64,000 nt of DNA from Ashinkailepas kermadecensis (Eukaryota > Arthropoda > Thecostraca > Neolepadidae), in contig JAOTOM010003973.1 in the NCBI GenBank assembly GCA_034440615.1, positions 62,001 to 126,000 on the forward strand. The letters are read 5' to 3'. The translations under genes were made by a program, and so were the position numbers. The notes beneath the pieces are model-generated. The model ran no database searches and was not told where the DNA came from. It saw only the letters and a program-made list of their open reading frames with translations. Shown piece after piece: positions 56,001 through 64,000 of the stretch (position 1 is its first letter; every line of letters starts with the position of its first letter).

Positions 56001-56787
56001 CACTAATGCCCTAGCAATTATATATTCAAGTACTTAATCGATTGCTTAAGCTTCTGATAGTGTTGACTGCGGAACAAATTTCACATTGCTACCAACCAGC
56101 AAATATCGGAGTCACATTGGACTACATCTTCCCAGTTAGAAGGGAAGATCCCTCCCTCGCCTTTACATCGCCCTGTAGCGTGCTCATCCCAACCCTCGGC
56201 CCTCCGGTGTTCCGCCCGCAGGCGGTCCATGACAAATGCCGCCCAACCACCGCACAACGAGTAACCATAGATTCGGACACAGTCGCATACCAATGACCTT
56301 CCCGAAAATGTTACAGGCGACCAAACCTCAAGCTACAGAGGTGAATTCCAGTTGGGTCGACACGTCTATACTGGCCAACTAAGATAAAGGCATAATCAGA
56401 AACCGAAGCGGGCCTGAGCCCATCCACACCCCGAGTCACTCTGCCCAATGATGACCTTATCCCAGTTCCCCTCTTCCCCACAGTCTGAACCAGTCACCGG
56501 CCTACCTTTATGTTGCCCCGCCCTGTTGGAAGCCGTGACGTATCCACCCCTGATCTGCCCCGCCCTGCCTGGAGCCGGGACGCCCCCCCCCGCCGCCGCC
56601 CCACCTGGAGCCGCGGTGAGCCGGCGGACGAGCCGCCGCTGCCGGCCGCCGTCAGCTGCTCAGCCTGCAGCCGGTTGAAGATGACGCCGGCATCTTTGTT
56701 GTAGAAGACCGGCTCGTAGCTCTTACTCGCCTTGCTGCCCATATCCGGCTCTAGGCTGGAGCAGTCACCCTCATCGTCCGACCGGTA
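52905..56787 (-). CDS. Unrecognised Ser/Pro-rich protein with two W-acidic (kinesin light chain-binding type) motifs, partial
   Basis: Firm exons are 56787-56605 and 54488-53683 (both phase 0 at their junction: SAGSPRLQ then RGGRSVRAPEP). Likely coding 3' pieces are 53144-53103 and 52991-52905. The protein has DDEGDCSSLEPDMGSKASKS, then YEPVFYNKDAGVIFNRLQAE, a helical stretch (LLDQLEGQLDVLKLDV), and DASFEWDSPEHG and PSLEWDHTGVQQ. FEWD/LEWD with acidic or Ser surroundings is the pattern of kinesin-1 light chain TPR ligands, known from SKIP, calsyntenin and nesprin. I infer a motor-linked cargo adaptor; a nesprin-like protein is possible but no KASH segment is seen. The donor at 53682 leaves two bases, and I could not find the exon that continues in that phase. 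5' exons are also missing. It lies 5' of the OTULIN-like gene on the same strand. Confidence 0.6.
53103..53144 (-). CDS. Possible 42-bp exon
   Basis: GAGTTAG/CGTCC to CCCAG/GTGAGG encodes RPPVEAGPEVLSAQ in phase 0, which would join the next candidate (AVPGG...) in frame. Upstream phase does not match the 53683 exon. Confidence 0.3.
53238..53281 (-). mobile_element. Nano-SINE copy 5 (44 bp)
   Basis: GGGGGCTTTAGGACGC, ATCGACTACATCGGCC, ATGTAGCG. CTACGGGGTGG is repeated on both sides (53227-53237 and 53282-53292). Confidence 0.8.
53385..53448 (-). mobile_element. Nano-SINE copy 6
   Basis: (GGTT)n, ATTTGGGCTCAGGGGCGC, ATCGACTGCGATGGTC, ATACAGCGCCCA. GACTGATTATCCGG is exactly repeated (53371-53384 and 53449-53462). 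Confidence 0.9.
53455..53503 (-). mobile_element. Nano-SINE copy 7, older, interrupted by copy 6
   Basis: GGGCTTTCCGGCCCGTC, AACTGCTTGGTC, ATTTAGCGCCCA matches the module. Copy 6 inserted at its simple-repeat side, so the older duplication cannot be read. Confidence 0.6.
53683..54488 (-). CDS. W-acidic protein, large exon
   Basis: 806 bp from CTGTTTGTCGGCAG to GCCGG/GTGAGTG. GC-rich with strong coding bias in one minus frame. Contains TVDLLDQLEGQLDVLKLDVT, ASEYGLLAETAGEPSTP, SFEWDSPEHGW, a proline run, SRSQSASSSLHRSPSLELRA and LPSLEWDHTGVQQYPELWQE. Antisense frames are also open because of GC bias; the splice sites and Ser/Glu content favour the minus strand. Confidence 0.8.
54489..55677 (-). 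repeat. 49/51-bp minisatellite built on a splice acceptor, about 24 copies
   Basis: In gene sense each unit has CCGTGGTCTGTGTGTCGGCAG-type text ending at an AG, followed by CGGGGCGGCC (51-bp units) or CTGGCGCC (49-bp units), then TGCCGTACTGACGAGTCTG. The true exon at 54488 begins CGGGGCGGCC after GTGGTCTGTTTGTCGGCAG, so the array repeats the acceptor plus the first ten exon bases. Confidence 0.95.
56605..56787 (-). CDS. W-acidic protein, upstream exon
   Basis: 61 codons between CCCTCCGGCAG and CTCCAG/GTGGGG. Begins YRSDDEGDCSSLEPDMGSKA. The acceptor and first bases (CGGCAG/TACCG) recur in the 53-bp repeats upstream. Confidence 0.75.
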
Positions 56788-56945
56788 CTGCCGGAGGGTT
56801 CATCAGGGTCACGTGACAGCAGGTGGCGGGACACGACGGTACTGCCGAATGGTTCATCAGGGTCACGTGACAACAGGTGACAGGGCACGACGGTACTGCC
56901 GGAGGGTTCACCAGGGTCACGTGACAGCACGGCTCGAAGCGGCAT
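56788..56945 (-). repeat. 53/54-bp repeat copying a splice acceptor, three copies
   Basis: In gene sense units contain TCACGTGACCCTGATGAACC, CTCCGGCAG and TACCG. The exon 56787 starts TACCG after the same CTCCGGCAG. Confidence 0.9.
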
Positions 56946-57087
56946 GACACGTCACGGCGCAGCTTCAGTCCGGCAGGCGGATATCACACACACAAAATGC
57001 ATCACCGTCTGGGGGACATGTCGCTGCTGCAAAGGCAGCAGGCATCTGCAAAGACATCATATTTGATGAGACATTTACCCCGCCTCC

Positions 57088-57258
57088 ATGCAGCCAAATA
57101 TGAAGCCAAATACGCATCGACCACCAACATCATCGACAATCATCGACATACAATCATACAACCATCGATCACCAACCACTTCCTCCGGGCAGTCGGAATT
57201 CCTGCGACCATCCGGCTGTGAGAATACTGACACTATACGGAGACCCCCGGCTAAACAG
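57088..57258 (+). CDS. Candidate first exon, unknown protein
   Basis: ATG 57088, then MQPNMKPNTHRPPTSSTIID, ending DTIRRPPAKQ at the donor CAG/GTAAGGG (phase 0). No family recognised and no partner exon. Confidence 0.2.
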
Positions 57259-57614
57259 GTAAGGGAGTCGAATGCTCTCCTTCTTCCTGACAAAGGCAGT
57301 GTGTGGTGCGTGCGCCGGCCAGACGAACCGTGCGCACGCTGTGCAACCATCATCAGAAAAGCAAACAAAGCGTCACGCTTCACCGCCCGGCGGCCGGTTG
57401 GTATAAACAGTCGATCGCGACGGCGCCGGCGTCCAACGCGTGCGTTGTCTTTCATCATTTGGGAGGAAATAGACGAGCTACGGCGCTGAGCGCACATGCG
57501 CCCATTCTCTCGGTGCCGCAAAGAAGCTGACGAGTCTCGGTGCCGCAAATGTCCTCTGGTGCCGCAAAGAAGGCACCGATACAGGGCGAGTCGGCGGACG
57601 TCTTTGTCGGCTGT

Positions 57615-57930
57615 CGTTCCGTGGTGAGAAGTGGCGGGTGCCCATGACGTGCCGGGTGAGACACGGCAGGTGCCCATGACGTGCCGGGTGACATGATAGG
57701 TGCCCACGACGTGCCGGGTGAGACACGGTGAGTGCCCACGACGTGCCGGGTGAGACACGATGGGTGCCCATGACGCGCCGGGTGAGACACGGGAGGTGCC
57801 CACGACGTGCCGGGTGAGACACGGTGGTGCCCATGACGCGCCGGGTGAGACACGGTGGGTGCCCATGACGCGCCGGGTGAGATACGGTGGGTGCCCATGA
57901 CGCGCCGGGTGAGACACGGTGGGTGCCCAG
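57615..57930. repeat. 32-bp minisatellite, nine to ten copies
   Basis: Unit GTGCCCATGACGCGCCGGGT followed by GAGACACGGTGG. CACGACGTGCC and CATGACGCGCC variants alternate. Confidence 0.92.
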
Positions 57931-58224
57931 CACGGCGTGTCAGAGAGTTTACATGAGCAGCAATACTTCCCAATACGATGCGATTGTGAAAACTGACGAA
58001 AATATTGCTTCTGTGAACCGGCTTCTGGCATACCAACGCACCCGAAAAGCTTAACAATATTTCCATACGTTTTTTTTGTCTAACCCCATCATAATGGGAA
58101 GTTTCGCTGTGCATGTAGACGTGTGAGACGCTGGCAATACCGTCGCAATGAACCAGAGACACTACCAAACACAACACCCACAGAAACCCTCGCAAGCGAG
58201 CACACTGATATAATCACATCATTA

Positions 58225-58385
58225 CAAGTGTGTCACACTCACGGACTGTGTCCATGTGTCGTAGCCACAGACCGGGTCCATGTGTCGTACCCGCAGACTG
58301 AGCCAGTGTGTCGAACCCAGATGCTGTGTCCATGTGCGCCGTACCCGCGGACTGTGTCAATGTGTATCGTGCCCAGAGACGGTGG
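58225..58385. repeat. Diverged tandem repeat, about 30-39 bp, four copies
   Basis: Recurring GACTGTGTCCATGTGTCGTA and CCCGCAGACTG words. Confidence 0.55.
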
Positions 58386-58499
58386 TAAGCTCGACAAGTT
58401 TCCCAGCTCATGGCGGACAGCAACGTCGGCAGAACGTTCAGCACGTTCCGACACGATAACAGGGTCTCCCTGTTCTAACTGGTGCCGTGGGTTGGTTCA

Positions 58500-59093
58500 T
58501 TATGTGCGAGAACAGTCTCCCTGTTGTTCTCTGTCGCTTTCTATTCGCTAATCTTGTTTTCTGGCTGAACCAACTGCTGTGGGACGGGCACATGCTTTTC
58601 TGTGGAGTCATTGTGAACTGCTTCAGCCGGCACCCTGAAGCTCGGCGACTTCTCTTCACGATCATATTTGTATTGTACACAACCTGCCAAAAGCGAGGAG
58701 TGCTAGTCGTACCAAGGGTGACTCCAGGGAGAAATTTGAAGAAGCATGCTAGTTCACATTTGTTGATTTTGTCAAGTCACGTATCGAATTTATATATCTG
58801 CGTTTTGTTGTACGGGAAAGGATTCTGGACATAATGTCCCTCAACCCAACTAAGTAACTGCAAAGGTGCAGCTTTACATTCTTGGGGGGGGGTCCCATAA
58901 AGGTGCCGTTAACCCCCCCAACAATTTCAGGTTTCGGCATGAAACCCCATGGAAAGGGTTTAAACCGATTTGGGCCCTCAATCTTCCTTCATGCATTGCC
59001 CCTCCCCCAATAATCTTGGTGAAGTTCTGCCCTGGGTGGTCCTATGAAGAGATGATGTGACGAGAAATTGATGTTTATTCCGTGCTTAGCCGC

Positions 59094-59154
<61 letters not shown>

Positions 59155-60380
59155 CTACTCGAGAAGGAGCTAAAATTTGGAAGGTTTCAGAAGGTATCAG
59201 CCAAAACAAAATCGCATGATATTACCTCTTGTATTACCGGAGTTCTGGGGAACGTTGTTCAGGGAAAAGGAGGGGGTTGAGCTGAACCCCTGGTCTTACG
59301 GCGGAGAGGGAAACATTCCATCGACATTACCAAGCCCCTTCAATTTGGAGTTAGACAAAGCTTTACGGACACTGGTAGATTACATGAATGATCCGCCAAG
59401 TCATGTCAAATGAACAATTTTTTCCTCGATTTTAGCAACGACTTGGATGGCGTTCACGCTTGAACTGTGAAAGAATCAAGACGAATTAAAAACCGTCTAA
59501 AAGGAGTCAAGGTGCCCAAGAGTGTGCATGTACATGCTTTCGACCAGGTGGCAGGGCAGGCCAGGTCGCTTGCTTCCCAGGGAAAGGCTGTGAGATCAGC
59601 ACCGGCAGACGCTTGGGTTTTGGTGATGATACCCGGAGTCAATGTTGCGATGTGGGTACGGGCATTTTGGTAATGGACTCGAACACTTTCATTTATAAAT
59701 TGAAGCACATACAGAAAAATGGGAAGGGTTATGTATCGCCTGGGTTGTGGGTTCATAACCTGGTAGACGTTCTTTTTTCACGCTTAGTCACGCCAACTAT
59801 TACGCAAGTGATACCCAGAGGTCACTCTATATATCTTAGGAACGTCATCATATGCATGCTGCCCATGAGGTACGTCTCGACGCCATTTGCGCAATATTAA
59901 TCAAACCTAGCAAAAGAGATAACATTAACGATCAAAGTCACACTGAGGCCATGCCAACTTGGGTGTCAAATTTTAGCCACGGTATTTCTTAATCGAATGG
60001 GGGACTGTCTATGGTCGTGCTGGAACACTTAATCTGGAATTCGCACTAATTACTGTCTTGAAGGATCGCGCCAGAATGGAATTTTGGGGCATTTATTCGA
60101 GTTTCCTTTCTTGTTGCTGTCGAAGTTTACACCTGGATGGTTTTAACGGTGGCGTGTGCGTTTGATGGAAAATGGACCAATGGAACCCTCTTTTAAATTG
60201 AATCAATATGTCACCTTTAAGGTAAAGATGGATTGGTCTTGTATCAATCAGGAAGTATCGAAACCGACTCTGGAAATATCGAGACACCGAGTTCGATCCC
60301 ACACAGAAGTCGAGTCTACGCAACCGTTCCAAAACAAAGCTACCCCCCCCCCCCCCCCGCCTGCCCGACTATTTGTGACA
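58500..60380. other. No gene seen
   Basis: Contains a (TA)n run at 59097-59150, poly-G/C patches near 58885 and 60345, and frames with no motif. Confidence 0.4.
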
Positions 60381-60399
60381 GCCGGCGTTAATGGCACCG

Positions 60400-60519
60400 G
60401 CATGTGTGACATTCCGCACTCATGACACCGATGTGTGACATTCCGCACTCATGACACCGATGTGTGACATTCCGCACTCATGACACCGATGTGTGACATT
60501 CCGCACTCATGACACCGAT
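60400..60519. repeat. 29-bp minisatellite, four copies
   Basis: Unit GATGTGTGACATTCCGCACT followed by CATGACACC. Diverged flanking words (GTGACAGCCGGCG) suggest older units. Confidence 0.9.
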
Positions 60520-60875
60520 GTTAGTGGCAGCCGGTATTTGTGGCGGCTGGTATTTGCGCCTCCAGCCCCTCGGATAGTCGGCGTGTGCGACACACCGGCA
60601 AATGTGGCACTTCCTGCTTATGACAGCCTGTATTTGTGGCCGGCGGTAACCATGCCGACTGATGGCAGCTATATTCTAAATGCAAATCCCTTTAGAACCG
60701 CACCATTTGAACCACCACCAAAACTCAGGGGTTAAAAGTATGAAAGCTGTATTTAAGACGCTCGACATACAAAGCTGTATTTAAAAAAAAACTATATTTG
60801 AAATCCACTCCACTCACTCATTTCAGGTGCAAGTCACGCATGTGGGGTAACCGTAAATAAGGAATAAATAATGGG

Positions 60876-60932
60876 TTGGTTGGTTATTAGGGTTTTAGGG
60901 CGCATCAACTGCATTGGTTATACAGCGCCCAT
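60876..60932 (-). mobile_element. Nano-SINE copy 8
   Basis: GTTGGTTATTAGGG, TTTTAGGGCGCATCAACTG, GGTTATACAGCGCCCA. GAATAAATAATGGG is exactly repeated (60862-60875 and 60933-60946). Confidence 0.9.
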
Positions 60933-60949
60933 GAATAAATAATGGGCAC

Positions 60950-62260
60950 ATCACGGCATATAATAAGGGAAAAATCACTAGATGCAATAACGCACGACCT
61001 ATTATCAGCAGCGAGGTCTACGCTCACGTGTCGTGGCTGCCCCGACCACATAGACAACACGCCTGTATCAACATTTTGACAAGAGCAGCGATGAATGGCC
61101 TGTAAATGTCCCACATGTGTTCCAAACACCGCGCCGGACCTAATTTAGTTCCATCACTTCGCAGCAGGTGATGGAGAGTGTTCTCTTCCTGCCGCTGCGA
61201 TAACAAGTTTTACGTGTTTTATGAAGAAGAATTTAATAATAAATAATTCATAATAATAATATAAGATAATAATTTTTATAAGAATTCATGTTTTATACTC
61301 AAATAGGCGCCCTGAACAAGTGACCTAAAGTGTACGAGAAAAGAAATTGTCGCAGCACTCCCTAAGGAGGAACTTAAGGAGAGACAGCAAGGAATTGTGC
61401 CAAATAGAGAGCAACATAGCTAACTAAGTACATAAACTAACAATCACAACCGAGCCAAGAGAAGTTCAACAGCCCAAGCACCCCCCCCCCCAAGGGTAGC
61501 AGACGTACTTCAGCAATCATAGGAGCTCAGGTAGCATACACGACCTTTCCTCATATGGGAAATAACAATAGTGTTCGTGCAACGCAGAAGACGGAGAAAA
61601 CGGCCGCACACACAAAATAGCAGCCACCTTCACTGGTACACATGCGGAGACACATCCAGAGAAGCCTTCTCAAATACAAATGGGTCGAGTAAAAGGTTAC
61701 CTAAAAATGTTGCCTATTATGCATCAACGTATGCATTAACGACTTATAAATTACTCGCGAATTCAGTTTGGTATTCACGTAGGGCAATTTGTGCCGTTGT
61801 GTAGGAGGGTGGGGCACCCCTGATCGCCTGATCATGTGTGATGGGATTATTAAACACACAAAAAAACACACACACACAATGAACACAACTTTTCAGCTGA
61901 TAGTCACATGACGTTCGTGTGACCATAAGAATTGATTTTGATTCACCGAGATGAATGCCCGACACAAAAAGTTATGCTTTCATTTTAAACTTTCACCAAT
62001 ATCGTTTGAAAAGGAGCGAGCGTTGGCTATAACCATTCTTTTTCACGGCCTAGTACAACCACTAATAAATAAATCTCCAAATTGTGGCATCAAATGCATG
62101 ACATATGGTACCGGTCCCTGCCCTGGTACTGCGTCCCCCCCCCCCCAATGTGCAACATCTTGAGAATTTAATTTGACGAACTTGTGCATTAGTACTAACA
62201 TTCGTAATTTATCTGAGTTATACAATTTCAGAACATTCCTATTGAAAAATAGACATGCAG
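60950..62260. other. No gene seen
   Basis: AT-rich. Poly-C runs at about 61481 and 62136 and a short CA run at about 61865. No supported exon. Confidence 0.4.
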
Positions 62261-62269
62261 CGAGACAGA

Positions 62270-62465
62270 GCAAAGTCTGATACTCGCGCCGGATGCACTG
62301 TCGAGGTCCACTGTAGCCTTGCGAAATATGGCCTGATGAAGCCTGCTACTCGTGTCGGATGCACTGTCGAGGTCCACTATAGCCTGGAGGAATATTGCCT
62401 GATAGTCTGATAATAGTGTCGGATGCACTGTCGAGGTCCACTGTAGCCTGGCGAAATATTGGCCC
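62270..62465. repeat. 67-bp tandem repeat, three copies
   Basis: Unit contains GGATGCACTGTCGAGGTCCA, CTGTAGCCTGGCGAAATAT and TGATGAAGCCTGATACTCG. Confidence 0.85.
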
Positions 62466-62529
62466 AAATTTGGCGAACGCTCGGCCCGCGTAAAACCTCG
62501 ACAGGGAGCCAAATCGCGCACATCACATC

Positions 62530-62620
62530 TTTGGGCTCCTTTACGACGTATTCAACTGCTGGGTCATATAGCGTCGCCAACCTCTCAATCTCGTCCTAAA
62601 TCTCAGTCGTGCCTCCACAT
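62530..62620 (-). mobile_element. tRNA-SINE 3' fragment
   Basis: CTTTACGACGTATTCAACTG, GGGTCATATAGCGTCGCC, AACCTCTCA matches the 3' module and body of the SINEs at 43255 and 50610. The tRNA head is missing. Confidence 0.7.
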
Positions 62621-62749
62621 CACGAACTCAGCCGGTGTAGGGTGGATTAACTGACTGCAGTGGCCCGGCTGGAGACGAATATATCACTGACTGGAGTGGA
62701 ATAGATCGCCGGCTGGAATGGAGTGGATCATCGGCTGGGGTGGAATAGA

Positions 62750-63175
62750 TAACCGGCTGGAGTGGAGTGGACCATCGGCTGAAGTAGAATATATACCCGG
62801 CTAGAGTGGAGTGGGTCACCAGTTGGCTGTGTAGTGCAACGGCTGGAGTGGAGTGGGTCACCAGTTGGCTGTGTAGTGCAACGGCTGGAGTGGAGTGGGT
62901 CACCAGTTGACTGTGCAGTGTATCGGCTGGAGTGGAGTGGGTAACCAGTTGGCTGTGCAGTGTATCGGCTGGAGTGGAGTGGGTCAACAGTTGGCTGTGT
63001 AGTGAAGGGGGTGGGGTATTGTGGTTCGGCTGGAGTGGGGTGGGTAAGTTGGCTTGTGTGGCTGGGGGTGGGGTAGTGCAACGGCTGGAGTGGAGTGGGT
63101 CAACAGTTGGCTGTGTAGTGTATCGGCTGGAGTGGAGTGGGTTACCAGTTGGCTGTTTAGTGTATCGGCTGCCGA
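62750..63175. repeat. 42-bp minisatellite, about eight copies
   Basis: Unit CGGCTGGAGTGGAGTGGGTC followed by ACCAGTTGGCTGTGTAGTG. Units to the left (62660-62800) are shorter and more diverged. Confidence 0.88.
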
Positions 63176-63186
63176 GTTATGACAAG

Positions 63187-63317
63187 ATGGCAGAGTGTAC
63201 CGACGCGATCCTGGTGGGCCAATGCACCACCGCATTGGCACGCTGGCACGGACCGGCGTTGGCACGCTGGCACGGGCAGGCGTTGGCACGCTGGCACGGG
63301 CAGGCGTTGGCACGCTG
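63187..63317 (+). CDS. Candidate first exon with in-frame 24-bp repeats
   Basis: ATG in AAGATGG, MAECTDAILVGQCTTALARW, then three further ALARWHGQ-type 8-aa units, ending at CGCTG/GTGAGTAT. The last repeat ends in the donor. No family is recognised; a pure minisatellite origin is the alternative. Confidence 0.25.
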
Positions 63318-63320
63318 GTG
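63235..63320 (+). repeat. 24-bp repeat ending at a donor-like site
   Basis: Unit GCGTTGGCACGCTGGCACGG followed by GCAG, about 3.5 copies. The truncated last copy runs into GTGAGTAT. Confidence 0.85.
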
Positions 63321-63329
63321 AGTATCCCA

Positions 63330-64000
63330 AGGTCACGGCAGTCGCGACACAGGTACAATTACAACACGCCACCCGGACCCAAGGCAACACCTTGGCAGTT
63401 GGTGACACGTCCGCCCCACCGGTTCGGTCTCAGTGCAGCGCACGCCGGCGACAGAACCGCGTAATAATGCCCCGACTCGGACGCCGCAGTCAGAAACACG
63501 CATCGCACAGCGGGGGCACTACAAAGGCTGGGGGTGACCTTCAGTCACAAGTGCGTCAACGTGGCCCCTGATGCTACCGCTGACACCATGCAGACTGGCT
63601 CGATGTTGCCTCCATACAACCCAGATATTGGGAGACCAGTCGGTGTCGGGCAGAATGGTCGCTGAGCGGCTGCATAGAGCAAGGCCGACCATAAATTCGT
63701 GTGGAGCGCGATAATGCGGCTGCTGAAGAATACAGGCGACCTTTAACTAGCGGCGACTGGCCACCGACACCGGGTCACACGAGGCCGGCGGTCGGCCCGC
63801 CCACAGCCCAGTCACCACAGCCACCAGTCACCAGCCACCACAGCCGCCACACCACCGACCACCGACACCGGGTCACACGAGGCCGACGGCCGGCCGCCAC
63901 ACCGGGCGGCCACCGTCCAGCTCTCAGTCACCACAGTCACACCGCCCCAGTCACCGCAGTCGCCCCAGTCTGAGGTCGGCCCTTCCCTGATCCTGAGGTC
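63330..64000. other. GC-rich end of window, no firm gene
   Basis: CCACCGACACCGGGTCACAC with GAGGCCG is duplicated (63761 and 63857), and CACCACAGCCACC-type runs follow. Open frames here reflect composition. Confidence 0.4.

Noticed and set aside
57455..58195. Minus-strand frame opening with a signal-peptide-like segment
   Set aside because: It does not begin with ATG and runs straight into the 32-bp minisatellite; the hydrophobic start is likely chance.

Overview
This window is nuclear DNA of an animal. It has spliced genes with GT-AG introns whose reading phase matches across every junction used here, two recognisable animal genes (mitochondrial ribosomal protein S21 and an OTULIN-type deubiquitinase), hAT and TTAA-flanked DNA transposons, L2/CR1-like LINE fragments and tRNA-derived SINEs. 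The repeat-dense, GC-rich, minisatellite-laden texture suggests a marine invertebrate, possibly a crustacean, but nothing here fixes the species.

Layout, left to right. (1) 1965-6674, + strand: the 3' part of a C2H2 zinc-finger regulator (proline-rich exon with NLS and sumoylation motif, linker exon, two-finger terminal exon), with a TTAA-flanked transposon and SINEs in its introns and a 51-bp minisatellite growing out of its stop codon. (2) 7.1-26.8 kb: no firm host gene. This is transposon territory dominated by a 9.5-kb hAT element (13148-22619, 18-bp terminal inverted repeats) that carries a three-exon transposase gene and is riddled with nested MITEs, followed by a degenerate GC-rich array. 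(3) 26858-31989, + strand: complete three-exon MRPS21 (90 aa). (4) 32873-48477, - strand, convergent with MRPS21: complete seven-exon OTULIN-like gene (573 aa from the first usable ATG) with Cys/His/Asn catalytic residues present and a long hydrophobic N-terminal extension. (5) 52.9-56.8 kb, - strand: exons of a serine/proline-rich protein with two tryptophan-acidic (FEWD, LEWD) motifs of the kind that bind kinesin light chain. (6) 57-64 kb: minisatellites and two weak candidate first exons on the + strand.

Two patterns stand out. First, many minisatellite arrays begin exactly at exon edges and copy the splice site or stop codon: the OTULIN exon 1 and exon 6 donors, two acceptors of the kinesin-motif gene and the zinc-finger stop codon. 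Second, at least nine copies of a very short (about 44-106 bp) retroposon are present. Each consists of a hairpin module plus a CCAA-like simple tail, and seven are flanked by 10-14 bp target-site duplications. The same module forms the 3' part of longer tRNA-headed SINEs in the window.
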